A stretch of DNA of 64,000 bases from Musa acuminata AAA Group (taxonomy: Eukaryota > Streptophyta > Magnoliopsida > Zingiberales > Musaceae). Position 1 is the stretch's first letter; every line of letters begins with the position of its first letter. Position numbers and translations under genes: made by a program. Under the pieces are notes generated by a model. It saw nothing but the letters and a program-made list of their open reading frames with translations, made no database searches and had not been told where the DNA came from. Of this stretch, positions 36,802-48,647 are shown in pieces. The stretch lies in contig NC_088356.1 of assembly GCF_036884655.1 (NCBI RefSeq), positions 10,334,001 through 10,398,000 of the forward strand, given 5' to 3'.

Positions 36802-39800
36802 GGGACAAGCACTCATAGAAACACTTAGCATGCAAACGTGGGGGACCTAGCAGGGCTGCATTGAGGGCAATCAGCACACGCGCGACCGTTTGAGGGAAAA
36901 CGGGCATGGAGATGTAGGGAAAAGAGTCGCTCAGAGGAGCGGGCATCTGAGATTGCTATTCAGAGGAATGACCAACCCTTCGCGCAAGAGGCACCACGAG
37001 AACAGACAAGCTTGGAAGAATTTGGAGCGCACAAAGGTTGGGATGGCTGAGTTTGAGCTACGGCTCAACGTTGACAACTATACTTGATGGTGCTCTAGGC
37101 AAGCAAGGCGCTTGGCAAGAATGAGACCATCCAAGGTGGAATGAGTTGCTCAACGACCAAAAGAGTTATGCAAAGCTCACAGAGGTGAGGGGAATTGCTA
37201 ACTCGAAGAATTTGGTACTCATGCATGGGCTTGTATGCGGACGATGGAATGTTCGTGGCCATCCCAAGGCGGTCGAGACTCGGCGCCATGGAGCATTGAA
37301 ACTTTCTCTTCGGCATGCGAAGGATACGTCCGGAGGAGGCTGAAGTGTGCAACGAGTTCAGCATGTTGCTAGGCCTTGAGGGGTGCAGCGAGGGCTGTAT
37401 TGACGGGGAGTCGCAATCTAGCAAAGTGCGTTTGCAGGAGGTAGAACAATGCACAGTTTGTTCAGCAGATTGGAGTAGTCCAAGGGGATGGTGGTCTCCG
37501 AAACGAAGAGAGATGTTGCTCCAATGGGACAGTTATCCAGGAGGGGTAAGTCCCGACTCTCCAGAGGGAGAATCATGTGAGACGGACCTCACAAGTTGAG
37601 GAGGAGTACCTCAACAAACAACAACTCCACGAAGCTCGATGGACTGAGCAAGCGGCGAGGAGTCGTCGCATGATCTCGCTCGAGAGAATGCATTGGTGGA
37701 TGCATTGCGAGATCAAGTGGGGGAGCGACCTGAAGCAACTTAAATGAAGGCACACTTGGAGTCGATGTGGAGATCGGACTCAAGGGAGGGCTGACCCGTG
37801 GAATGGTGGGCGCGAGGGCCACCATCGACTCAATGCAGAAACGAGGAGCGGAGCAACTTGGGTGTAACTTGGCGAAGTACCCAAGCCGCATGAAGGGAGC
37901 CAGCATAGAAGTTGGAACATGGAGCAGAGGCACAGTGCTTTCCTTAGACAGAGGTTAAGGACATGAACTCTTGTAGAGGCAAGAGTAGGATCATGTTGTT
38001 CCATGGGTCTTTCATTCTGACGGAGCGGACTCATCTTGCATGGTGCCAAAGACGAAGGGAGCTTCGAGGCACATGCACCTTATCTCGGAGGAGCAGTTGA
38101 TGGAGGAACTAAGGTGACTCAATTTGCGGAGGCGAAGTTGGGTTCATAAGGCCTTAGCACGGGGCAAGAGGACGCAAAGGCGGGTACTCTTGAAGAATAT
38201 GCCACAGTGTTGCCATTCGAGTTGCTAGGAAGGAAGCGGTGCGCAGCGGAGATTGTGCTGGTAGGGGCAGAGGCCCAGGATCCAGACAATGGTGCACAAA
38301 TTACAGTGAAGTCGGTGGACTTCGGGAGCTACTAGGCGACGGACTGTCCTAGAGCGGTGCTTCATCTAGGTGTGACCCAAGAGTGGGTGGATGAAGGTCG
38401 ATTGCCAAAGGAGCGAACAAAATCGAAGGTGGAGGAGTCCCTGCGATGTATTGGCAGAGGCCACACACATGGAGGGTTCACAATTCGAGTTTATTCCACA
38501 AGGATAAGAATGCAATGGAGATGTCACCAGGAGGCGACATGGTGCAGCGGATCGTGGTGGAACAGTTCGTGGCAATGCGATACACACGACTGAGTCCCGT
38601 GAGGGATGAGATCATATGGAGGTATGATCGGGAGCTACTAGGAGCTCCGCTTTGGTGAACAACACGACGGCAAGAAGGGCTATGGATTCAAGGAGTGAAG
38701 GCCATGGTACCGCAGAGGCGGGTCTTCCGGGCGTGCACCGAATTTTGCATCGGATGAAAACCTTGGTCATCAGCATATGGGGGCTGGGTTGCACCAAGGG
38801 AAAAGTTCGAATGCAAGTACCAGTGAGTTCCATGGGAAGGACTTGATCATGCAGAGGTATGATCGAAGCAGCTGGAGAGTTGGACTGCTCCAGAACTCAT
38901 ATTCGCTTAAGGGAGCCCGACAAGTCAGAGGACAAGGTCGAGTAAGCGAACGTTGCTACCAAGGAAGCTAAGGAGAACAGAATTGGTGCAAACCCTACAA
39001 CGCGATGGCAGAGGCCATGCATGGGAGTTGCAGTCTATCTTTCCATCGACCAAACAGACTGCTTGGAGAACACAAAGGTGTTGAAGCAGGGGGTCGAAAG
39101 GGGCGAGGAAGCGACGACGAGTCCAGAGGGACTTAGCTACCCAAAATCAAGCATCAGTTAGAATGGAGGTGGACTCAGAGGAGTGCCACGGAAACATATC
39201 TACTGATCATGAAGAAAAGGGATGCAGATGCGAGGCGACGGATAGTAGTGACATGGGCATGGCAGCGCCATGGTACCGCAGAGGCGGGACTTCCGTAAAA
39301 GTCATTGATCCCTTGCTCTCATGGAGGGAGAGCGCTTGGTCGTGAAAGGGGCCGAGGAGGTGGAGTATGCAGAGGCAATCTCCAAGTACCGAGACAAGGC
39401 TGAAGGGCAGAGGCCAACAAACTTCGTAAGACCGGTGTCAACAAGTTTCTCATCAAGATAGCTGTAAGTGAAGGACTTCGGGTCATGCAAGAGTGCACGA
39501 CCAAGGAACGAAGCAAGCAGTACGCGGTGCTGTACCTTTGCTACTCAGTGGAGTAGGCGGTAGGGTTGATGGAGAAGACGGTACAATCCCAGAGACGACC
39601 TCATCTATCAGAGAATTACTCCAAGTTGGGGTGAAAACTTTCCGCATTCCAGAAGTTCGATGGCATTGAGAAGGTGAATCACAGTAGCTAACTCAACGCA
39701 AGGAGTGCAAACACTTCAAGTGCTTCAGAAGTGTGAGCAAAGAGCAGGCGAAGGCCAGTAACTAGCTCGATGCATGAAGTTCAACCTCGAGGAGGCGGGC

Positions 39801-40463
39801 GAAGTCAAGTAACCTTTGCCTTCTCAACTCTTAAGAGAATGGGCGAAACCGAGTACCCCAATTCTCTTATCTATCCAGCAGAGGAGTTCTGCGCAAGTTC
39901 AAAGACCCTTCGAAGATAATGGAAGACAATAGTTGTCAAATCCTCACCAACGGTGATCAGTGCTACTGAGAGTAGATTGTCCGCTTCATTTCCCAACGAA
40001 ATGCCAATCGAAAGCGGAAGTGATGCGAACCTACTTGGATGCGACAACTAACTGAAAGAAGAGTCAATGAGCAGATTTTGTGGAGGAAGGACCCAAAACT
40101 TCAGAAGTTTGCGAGGCGATGCTCGTTAAAGCTCCAACAAGCATCCACCCAGTTCAAGCAGCATGTGAAAATTTTGAGAAATTGGCGCAGTAAGGATGGT
40201 CTTTTCCTTCATTTGGTGGATCCGCAGGAATCAACGAGGATCAACACAACTCAGCCAACCCCACACCAGAGTCAGAGTCATTGGTGAGTTGAAGCAGCAT
40301 GGCGGATCAAAGGTTCGACTACTCAAAAACAGTAGCGGAGAGCAGTTGGGAGCCAGGAGGCGCATTGCAGCTGGAGCAGAAGATTGAAGACTCAGCAAAG
40401 GCGAAGAGTTGCAGTGTTCACAAAGGCTTCGACGAGGATGTCGAAGGGATAAGTGGGGGAGAA
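36802..40463 (+). mobile_element. interior of element B, no recognised protein
   Basis: Many short open frames on both strands but none longer than about 120 codons and none with a Gag, zinc-knuckle, protease, reverse transcriptase or integrase motif that I can recognise. The region may be a decayed coding sequence or a non-coding carrier. It ends with the polypurine tract at 40451-40463. Confidence 0.6.
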
Positions 40464-40909
40464 TGTCACGGACAAACTTCTCAACAAGATGTTGGATATA
40501 ATGCTTATGTGTGTCCGTGTCTTTTGGCATGTTCATGCCTTGTACAGAATGTAAAGGGGCGGCCGAAGGCTTAATAGTCTCATTTTAGTTGGGTTGGTGG
40601 CCTCTTTAGGCTTGTAAATAAAGGTTGTGTCATGTGGACACGTGCGAGAGCTTTTCGGTCTGTAATGGACCATTTTACCCTTTGTTGTGCCACTGTTCAG
40701 AGCTTGTAAAGTCTGTTTGTAATTTGCATTGTCTATGAAGTGTTTTTCGGAGATGTTTGCTTGTGGATCTCGATTGAGGCGTTCTCTCTAACCCGTTCTC
40801 TCTTTTGGTGGTCCTAAGGGACAATGGGAGGCTTCGGGGAGGCTGACCTTCGCGGACGGACGCGCGAGGGTGCCGCACGACTTAGGCAAAACCAGCTAAG
40901 TCCGTGTCA
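40464..40909 (+). repeat. LTR 2 of element B
   Basis: 446 bp, same termini as LTR 1, preceded by the polypurine tract and followed by the AGGC target duplication. Confidence 0.92.
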
Positions 40910-41971
40910 AGGCGGTGACACTGCCAGTACACTATTAGTGTCAGATACTGACAGGCGGTGGCACTGCCAGCATCGGGAATCCACCGACAACTGGGAGTCC
41001 GCAGAATGGTTTTCGAGAGTTTATCGGAAGACCGCCGAAAGTTCGTCGGAAGCTCGCTGGAAGAAGTCTTGACTTGCGGACTTTGTAATAGCTTAGGAAA
41101 TGTCTTTAAATTCGTAGTTATCATGTTAATTAGAGTTAGGATTAGGTGTTAATCCTATAACCCAAGTAAGGGCCAATTGAGCCCGAGTTTGAACTAGTTT
41201 GGGCCAAGTTTGGTGACCAACTAGTGAGCTAAAATAGTCTAGGCGGTGGCACCACCCAGAACCCGAAAGGTTGGGCGGTGGAACCGCCGGACTAGGCAGT
41301 GGCACCGCCCAAAACCCGAAAGGTCGGGCGGTGGCTCCGTTGACAGGCAGTGACACCGCCAGTACACTATCAATGTCAGATACTGACAGACGGTGGCACC
41401 GCCAGCATCGGGAACCTAAAGGAATTCAAAATTTGGCACCCAAATTTGAATCCTCTTGGGGCCTATAAATACCCCTCAATTCTCAGTTGAGAATACAACT
41501 TTTTTAGAAGCATTAGATTGAGACAAAAGCCTTTGTAAAGTTTTTAGCAAGCCTTGTTTTCAATTGCTTGAGTGTTCACCTCCTTCTTTTTCGTTGAAGA
41601 TTTGTAAGAGTGTGAACCACTTGTGAAAGGTTGTAAGAGGGGTATTCGTCCTTCCACTTCAAAGTGATTTGCTAGTGTAAGTTGGGAGCCTTATCGAAGA
41701 AGGCTTCGTAAGTGGATGCAGGTCATTTGACCGAACCACTATAAAATTGGCGTGTTCTCTGGTTTGCATTTACTTATTGCTATTTACCTTACTGCAAACC
41801 TTCATACGTGCTTTACTTCCTCATTACTTTTGCTGCACACCTTTACGAACACACTTTCAAGTTAAGCACTTCCGAGTTCAGTTTTTATCGTACGAAAGAT
41901 TTTCCAAAACCAACGTTTTAATCCGCTGCACTAATTCACCCCCCCCTCTTAGTGCCGCTCCGATCCTAATA
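40910..41971 (+). repeat. 3' LTR of element A, right part with internal duplication
   Basis: After element B the host LTR runs on through its palindromic boxes to about 40980, then at about 40985 jumps back to an earlier LTR position (GGGAGTCCGCAGAATGG, seen first at 35934) and proceeds a second time through the boxes, TATA (41463-41472), the poly-C run (41938-41946) and the end GATCCTAATA. About 450-500 bp of LTR is therefore present twice, with B inside the first pass. Confidence 0.8.
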
Positions 41972-42350
41972 GGTTTATCATGATTTAGAATCTCTCGATC
42001 GTGATCTCGATTCTTTATTAAACTAACTCATTCTAGAGAGATTTTTGGTATGGATATAAAGCTCATCGAGACATCACGATTTAACGGTATCGATAATTAT
42101 GACTACTAAATTTTTATTGATCATGATTATAAATTTATATGCACAAATAAAAATCATAAAAATATAATAAGTATATATTTTATTTTAAAAATAAATTATA
42201 AAAATATTTCATAATTTCGGAAATCTTTTTGAGATCTAATCTTTATTATTGATAGAATGAAGATAATATTTTATAATTTAAAATTATAATAATATATTCT
42301 CAAAATATCTATGAGATCAAGATAATCTTATCGATATCTTTCTTAACAAA
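41972..42350. repeat. AT-rich satellite, block S2
   Basis: Part of one monomer between the end of element A and the first alpha-galactosidase copy. Carries the variant phrase AAAGCTCATCGAGACATCAC, shared only with the end of block S3 in front of copy 2. Confidence 0.85.
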
Positions 42351-43840
42351 AAAATCCCTATCAATACTAACAGAATATGGTGTTTTGTTGGAAGGTATGA
42401 GAAGAATAAGATGGAGAAGCAAATCGATTTGGTGATGATGTGGTGATGCTTTGTAGTCATCATTTGATTAGTGTCGAAGCAAGACCAGTCATCGAGAGTC
42501 GGAACTTCGAGAGTCGGAACTTGAATGGGCTTGGGATACTCCTCTCATGGGGTACTTTAAGAGAAGTTGGAAAACTTGGAATCACTTTTATTGTGATATC
42601 AATGAGACTAGAATTAGAGAATCGGGTACAAATATATTGATGTGTTTTCTTCAACAAAAAATAAGTAGATTAGTTTATGACATGCTAGTGATGCTTTATT
42701 TTGGTGTTATAGCAGATGCATTGGTGTCTATCGGGCTTGCCAAATTTGGATATCGATATGTCAACATAGGTATGCTTCTTATAGCCTCACTCACAATTTC
42801 ATTTTCTTTAGATTTAGAGAGATTAAATATGATAAATTGTCTATGGCATGGATATGCAGATGATTGCTGGGCTGAGCATGATCGCGATTCAACGGTTTGT
42901 AAATGGGTTTTTATTGACTTGTTTATGTGAATGGTAAAAAATGAAAAGAATACTAGAGAATAGAAGAGTAAACAATCCTTGCTTTTTCATTGATCGACAA
43001 CAACTTTTGACATAAATGATATGGGAAAGGTACGATCGTTCATCTTTGTTTCTTCTTGATGTTCTTGTGTGGCATAATGTGTGTTGTTTCTTTATCTTGT
43101 AGTATGGTCTTGAGGGCAGATCAGAATGAAGTTTATGTTGAGCATGCAAGACCCGGTGGTTGGAATGGTAAGTGCCTGCATAATTAGTTGATCTCATCGT
43201 TTTCTGTGCAAGATATTTGACATATTGGCTTACGTCTATGGACCCAGATATGCTCGAAGTTGGAAATGGTGGTATAAGTAATGATGAGTACATCGTGCAC
43301 TTCAGCCTCTAGGTCGCTTCATAACTCTCTCTCTCTCATCATTTGTGAATATTCTATTTATAGATTGCTCCACTCCAATCCAATCCATCCTTGTAGGCTC
43401 CTCTTATTATCGGTTGTGATGTAAAGAGCATGACTAAGGAAACTTTGGTTATCCTTGGCAACGAGGAAGTGATTGCTGTAAACCAAAGTAGGCATATGCG
43501 ACGAGTTCGATGGGGCTCTCATGAGTATGGCTTTCACATATGGTTTGTTTTTGATCTCATGAGTATGGCTTTCACATATGGTTTGTTTTTTGATGAACAG
43601 ATCCTCTCGATCTTCAAGCGAAGAAGGTGCGAATGGACGGAGATCACGAGGTTGGTAATTGACACTGCAAGTTGTTCTCACATTATGTCATCCAGTGAAG
43701 CGCAAGTCCTGAGATCATGGAAGTTTGGATGCAGGTTTGGTCAGGATCTCTTTCTGGATACAGAATGGTAGAGGGCTTGAATTTGCTAGTATTTTAATGA
43801 AGTAGAGGGCTCATAGGATAATAAATTCATGTACAAATTC
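42351..43840 (+). pseudogene. alpha-galactosidase (GH27) copy 1, deleted
   Basis: Has the probable original start (ATG at 42397, MRRIRWRSKS...) and the signal-peptide region, but frameshifted. Exons 1-4 are followed by a deletion that fuses intron 4 to the end of exon 8, and another that fuses intron 8 to the end of exon 9. Exons 10-13 are present with a TGG to TAG change in exon 11 (near 43310), a 3-4 base loss at the exon 11 donor, and a 40-bp repeat in intron 12. Exon 14 is cut after SGYR-like residues and joined to the 3'UTR. Intron 1 is almost wholly missing. Not functional. Confidence 0.85.
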
Positions 43841-46800
43841 TAGAGATCGTGATCTCTTTTCTTTGCTACACTAAGTTATTTTAGAGAAATTTTTGGTATG
43901 TTAATAAATCTTACCCTAAGACATCATAAATTAATGGTATCGATGAGTATGACTCATTAAATTTTTATTGATAATAATTATAAATTTATATACATAAATA
44001 AAAATTATAAAATATAATAATTATATATTTTTTAATTAATAATATATATATTATATTTTAAAATTATTTCATAATTTATGAAATCATATTGAGATCATAA
44101 TCTTTATTATTGATAGAGTCATGCTAATAATTTATAATTTAAAATTATAACAATATATTCTTAAAATAACGATAAGATCTAATTTTATCTTAAAGATATC
44201 TATATTATTTCATAATTTAGAAAATCTAGTTATTTATTATTGATAAAATCATGATAATATATTATTATATATTCAATAATTTAGGATCATGATAATATAA
44301 TATTAAAAAATTAATGAGATCATGATAAATCATATTATGTTTATCATGATTTAGAATTAATGGTTTGTGATCTCGTTTCTTTGTTATACTAAGTCTTTTA
44401 GAGGGATTTTCAGTATGGCTACAAATTTTTATTAATAATGATTATAAATTTATATGCTCAAATAAAAATTATAATAATATAATAATTATATATTTAATTT
44501 AAAAATAAAAAAAATATTTATTAAATTATTTCATAATTTCGAAAATTATTTTGAGATCTAATCTTTATTATTGATAAAACTAATTTAATATTTTCTAATT
44601 TAAAATTATAATAATATATTCTTCAAATATTTTTGAGATCGTGATAATCTTATCTCAATAATATCGATATTAATTCATAATTTAGAAAATCATGTTCTTT
44701 ATTATTGATAAAATCATAATAATATATTATTATAATTTTATAATTTAAGATAATAATAATATAATATTAAAATATTAATGATATCGTGATAAATCATATC
44801 ATGGTTTATCATGATTTATAATCCCTAATCTTGATTTTTTATTACACTAACTGTTATGGATATAAAACTTATCCTAAGATATCATGAATTAACGGTACCG
44901 AGTATGATACAATAATTTTTTATTGATAATGATTATAAATTTATATGCATAAATAAATATTATAAAAATATAATAATTATATGTTTTATTTCAAAAATAA
45001 TTATAAAAATATTTATTAAATTATTTCATAATTTCGAAAATCATTTTGAGATCTAATCTTTATTATTGATAAAATCAAGATAATATTTTATAATTTAAAA
45101 TTATAATAATATATTCTCTAAATATCTTTGATATCGTGATAATCTTATATCAATGATATCTATATTATTTTATAATTTAGAAAAACATGTTCTTCATTAT
45201 TGATAGAATCATTATTAATTATTATTATAAATTTTATAATTTAAGATAATGATAATATAATATTAAAATATTAAGCAGATCGTGATAAATTATATCACGA
45301 TTTATAATACCTTGATCATGATTTAGTATACCTTAATCATGATCTTAATTCTTTTTTACACTAACTTATTTTAGGCAGATTTTTTGTATAAATATAAAGC
45401 TCACTATTATGAATTAACAGTACCAATGAGTATAACTTACTAAATTTTTATTAATAATGATTATAAATTTATATGCACAAATAAAAATTATAAAAATATA
45501 ATAATTATATATTTTATTTAAAAATAATTATAAAAATATTTATTAAATTATTTCATAAATAATTTTGAGATCTAATCTTTATTATTAATAGAATTAAGAT
45601 TATGATAATCTTATCTCAATGATATATATATTATTTCATAATTTAGAAAAATATGTTCTTTATTATTGATAGAATCATGATAAAATATTATTATAAATTT
45701 ATTATTTAATATTATGATAATATAATATTAAAATATTAAGGAGACCATGATAAATCATATCATGGTTTATCATGATTTAAAATCCCTAGCCATTATATCA
45801 ATTCATTGTTACACTAACTCATTCTAGAAAGATTTTTGGTAATGAATATAAAACTCACCCTAAGACATCATGAATTAATGGTATTAATGATTATCACTCA
45901 CAATTTTTATTGATAATGATTATAAATTTTTATACACAAATAAAAATTATAAAAAATATAATAATTATATATTTTATCTAAAAAATAATTATAAAAATAT
46001 TTATTAAATTATTTCATAATTTTGGAAATTATTTTAAGATCTCATATTTATTATTGATAAAATCAAGATAATATTTTATAATTTAAAATTATAATAATAT
46101 ATTATCAAAATATCTTTGAGATCGTGATAATCTTATCTCAATAATATCTATATTATTTCATAATTTAGAAAAGCATATTCTTTATTATTGATAGAATCAT
46201 GATAATATATTATTATAAATTCTATGATTTAGGATTATGATAATATAATATTAATATATTAAGGAGATCTTGATAAATCATATCAAGGTTTATCATGATT
46301 TAGAATCCCTTAATCATGACCTCGATTCTTTGTTATACTAAGTCATTCTAGGGAGATTTTTTGTATAGATATAAAGCTCACCCTAAGACAACATGAATTA
46401 ACGGTACCGATGAGTATGACTCACTAAATTTTTATTGATAATAATTATAAATTTATATGTATAAATAAAAATTATAAAAATATTTATTAAATTATTTCAT
46501 AATTTCGAAAATCATTTTGAGACCTAATCTTTATTATTGATATAATCAAGATAAAATTTTATAATTTAAAATTTTAATAATATATTCTTAAAATATCTAT
46601 GAGATCGTGATAATCTTATCTCAATGATATCTATATTATTTTATAATTTAGAAAAAATATATTTTCTTTATTGATAAAATCATTATTAATTATTATTTTA
46701 AATTTAGAAAAACATGTTCTTTATTATTGATAGAATCATGATAATATATTATTATAAATTTATAATTGAAGATTATGATAATATAATATTAAAATATTAA

Positions 46801-48647
46801 GAAGATCATGATAAATCATATCATGGTTTATCATGATTTAAAATCCCTTAATCATTATCTCGATTCATTGTTACACTAACTCATTCTAGAAAGATTTTTG
46901 GTAATGGATATAAAACTCACCCTGAGACATCATAAATTAATGGTATTGATGACTATCACTCACTAAATTTTTATTGATAATGATTATAAATTTTTATACA
47001 CAAATAAAAATTATAAAAATATATGATAATTATATATTTTATTTTAATAAAATAATTATAAAACTAATTATTAAATTATTTCATAATTTTTGAAATAATT
47101 TTAAGATCTAATCTTTATTATTAATAAAATCAAGATAATATTTTATAATTTAAAATTATAATAATATATTCTCAAAATATCTTTGAGATCGTGATAATCT
47201 TATCTCAATAATATCTATATTATTTCATAATTTAAAAAAATATATTTTTTATTATTGATAGAATCATGATAAAATATTATTATAAATTCTATGATTTAGG
47301 ATTATGATAATATAATATTATTATATTAAGGAGATCTTGATAAATCATATCATGATTTATCATGATTTAGAATCCCTTAATCAGATCTCGATTCTTTGTT
47401 ACATTGTTATTCTAGAGAGATTTTTTGTATGGATATAAAACTCACCCTGAGACATCATGAATTAACGGTACAGTATGACTTACTAAATTTTTTTTGATAA
47501 TAATTATAAATTTATATGCAAAAATAAAAATTATAAAAATATTTATTAAATTATTTCATAATTTCGGAAATCATTTTGAGATCTAATCTTTATTATTGAT
47601 ATAATCAAGATAATATTTTATAATTTAAAATTTTAATAATATATTCTTAAAATATCTATGAGATCGTGATAATCTTATCTCAATGATATCTATATTATTT
47701 TATAATTTAGAAAAACATGTTCTTTATTATTGATAGAATCATTATTAATTATTATTATAAATTTAGAAAAACATATTCTCTATTATTGATAAAATCATGA
47801 TAATATATTATTATAAATTTATAATTTAATATTATGATAATATAATATTAAAATATTAAGGAGATCATGATAAATCATATCATGGTTTATCATGATTTAA
47901 AATCCCTTAATCATGATCTCGATTCATTGTTACACTAACTCATTCTAGAAAGATTTTTGGTAATAGATATAAAACTCACCCTAAGACATCATGAATTAAT
48001 GGTATTGATGATTATCATCACTAAATTTTTAATGATAATGATTATAAATTTTTATACACAAATAAAAATTATAAAAATATAATAATTATATATTTTATTT
48101 AAAAATAATAATTATTAAATTATTTCATAATTTTGGAAATCATTTTAAGATCTAATCTTTATTATTGATAAAATCAAGATAATATTTTATAATTTAAATT
48201 TATAATAATATATTCTCAAAATATCTTTGAGATCGTGATAATCTTATCTCAATAATATCTATATTATTTCATAATTTAGAAAAACATGTTCTTTATTATT
48301 GATAGAATCATGATAATATATTGTTAACAATTGTAAAATTTAGGTTTATGATAATATAATATTAAAATATTATGGAGATCGTGATAAATAATATCATGGT
48401 TTATCATGATTTAGAATATCGTGATCTCGATTCTTTGTTAAACTAACTCATTCTAGAGAGATTTTTGGTATGGATATAAAGCTCATCGAGACATCACGAT
48501 TTAACAGTATCGATAAGTATGACAACTAAATTTTTATTGATCATGATTATAAATTTATATGCACAAATAAAAATCATAAAAATATAATAAGTATATATTT
48601 TATTTTAAAAATAAATTATAAAAATATGTATTAAAATATTTCATAAT
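43841..48647. repeat. AT-rich satellite, block S3 (longest)
   Basis: About nine consecutive monomers. The landmark TTCTTTATTATTGATAGAAT recurs near 45655, 46168, 46710, 47249, 47775 and 48289, spacing 510-540 bp. Monomers vary by small insertions and losses (for example a repeated GAATCATTATTAATTATTAT insert in some). Starts at the phrase TCTAGAGATCGTGATCTC directly after copy 1. Confidence 0.88.

Larger units (their letters stand above)
36342..40909 (+). mobile_element. non-autonomous LTR retrotransposon B, inserted in the 3' LTR of element A
   Basis: Two direct LTRs of 446 bp (36342-36787 and 40464-40909), each beginning TGTCACGGAC and ending GTCCGTGTCA. A primer-binding site TGGTATCAGAGC lies at 36790-36801 and a polypurine tract AAGTGGGGGAGAA at 40451-40463. 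The host LTR sequence resumes after a 4-bp duplication (AGGC at 36338-36341 and 40910-40913). The roughly 3.7 kb interior is GC-richer than its surroundings, holds only short frames and no recognisable gag or pol domain, so it looks like a large retrotransposon derivative of unknown superfamily. Confidence 0.88.
27936..41971 (+). mobile_element. Sirevirus-like (Ty1/copia) retrotransposon A, gag-only, with element B nested in its 3' LTR
   Basis: Order: 5' LTR, initiator-Met tRNA primer-binding site, broken gag, about 4.6 kb of non-coding AT-rich DNA with repeated polypurine motifs, terminal polypurine tract, 3' LTR split by element B. No protease, integrase, reverse transcriptase or RNase H can be found in any frame, so the element could move only with help from relatives. 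The LTRs have palindromic CGG..CCG boxes upstream of a TATA box and a poly-C stretch near the LTR end, the combination described for Sireviruses. Both outer flanks are satellite, but at different phases of the monomer, and I find no target-site duplication. Confidence 0.85.

Noticed and set aside
36890..40400. Many 60-119 codon frames inside element B as possible genes
   Set aside because: They lie on both strands, overlap each other and match no Gag or Pol motif; treated as non-coding or decayed interior of the element.
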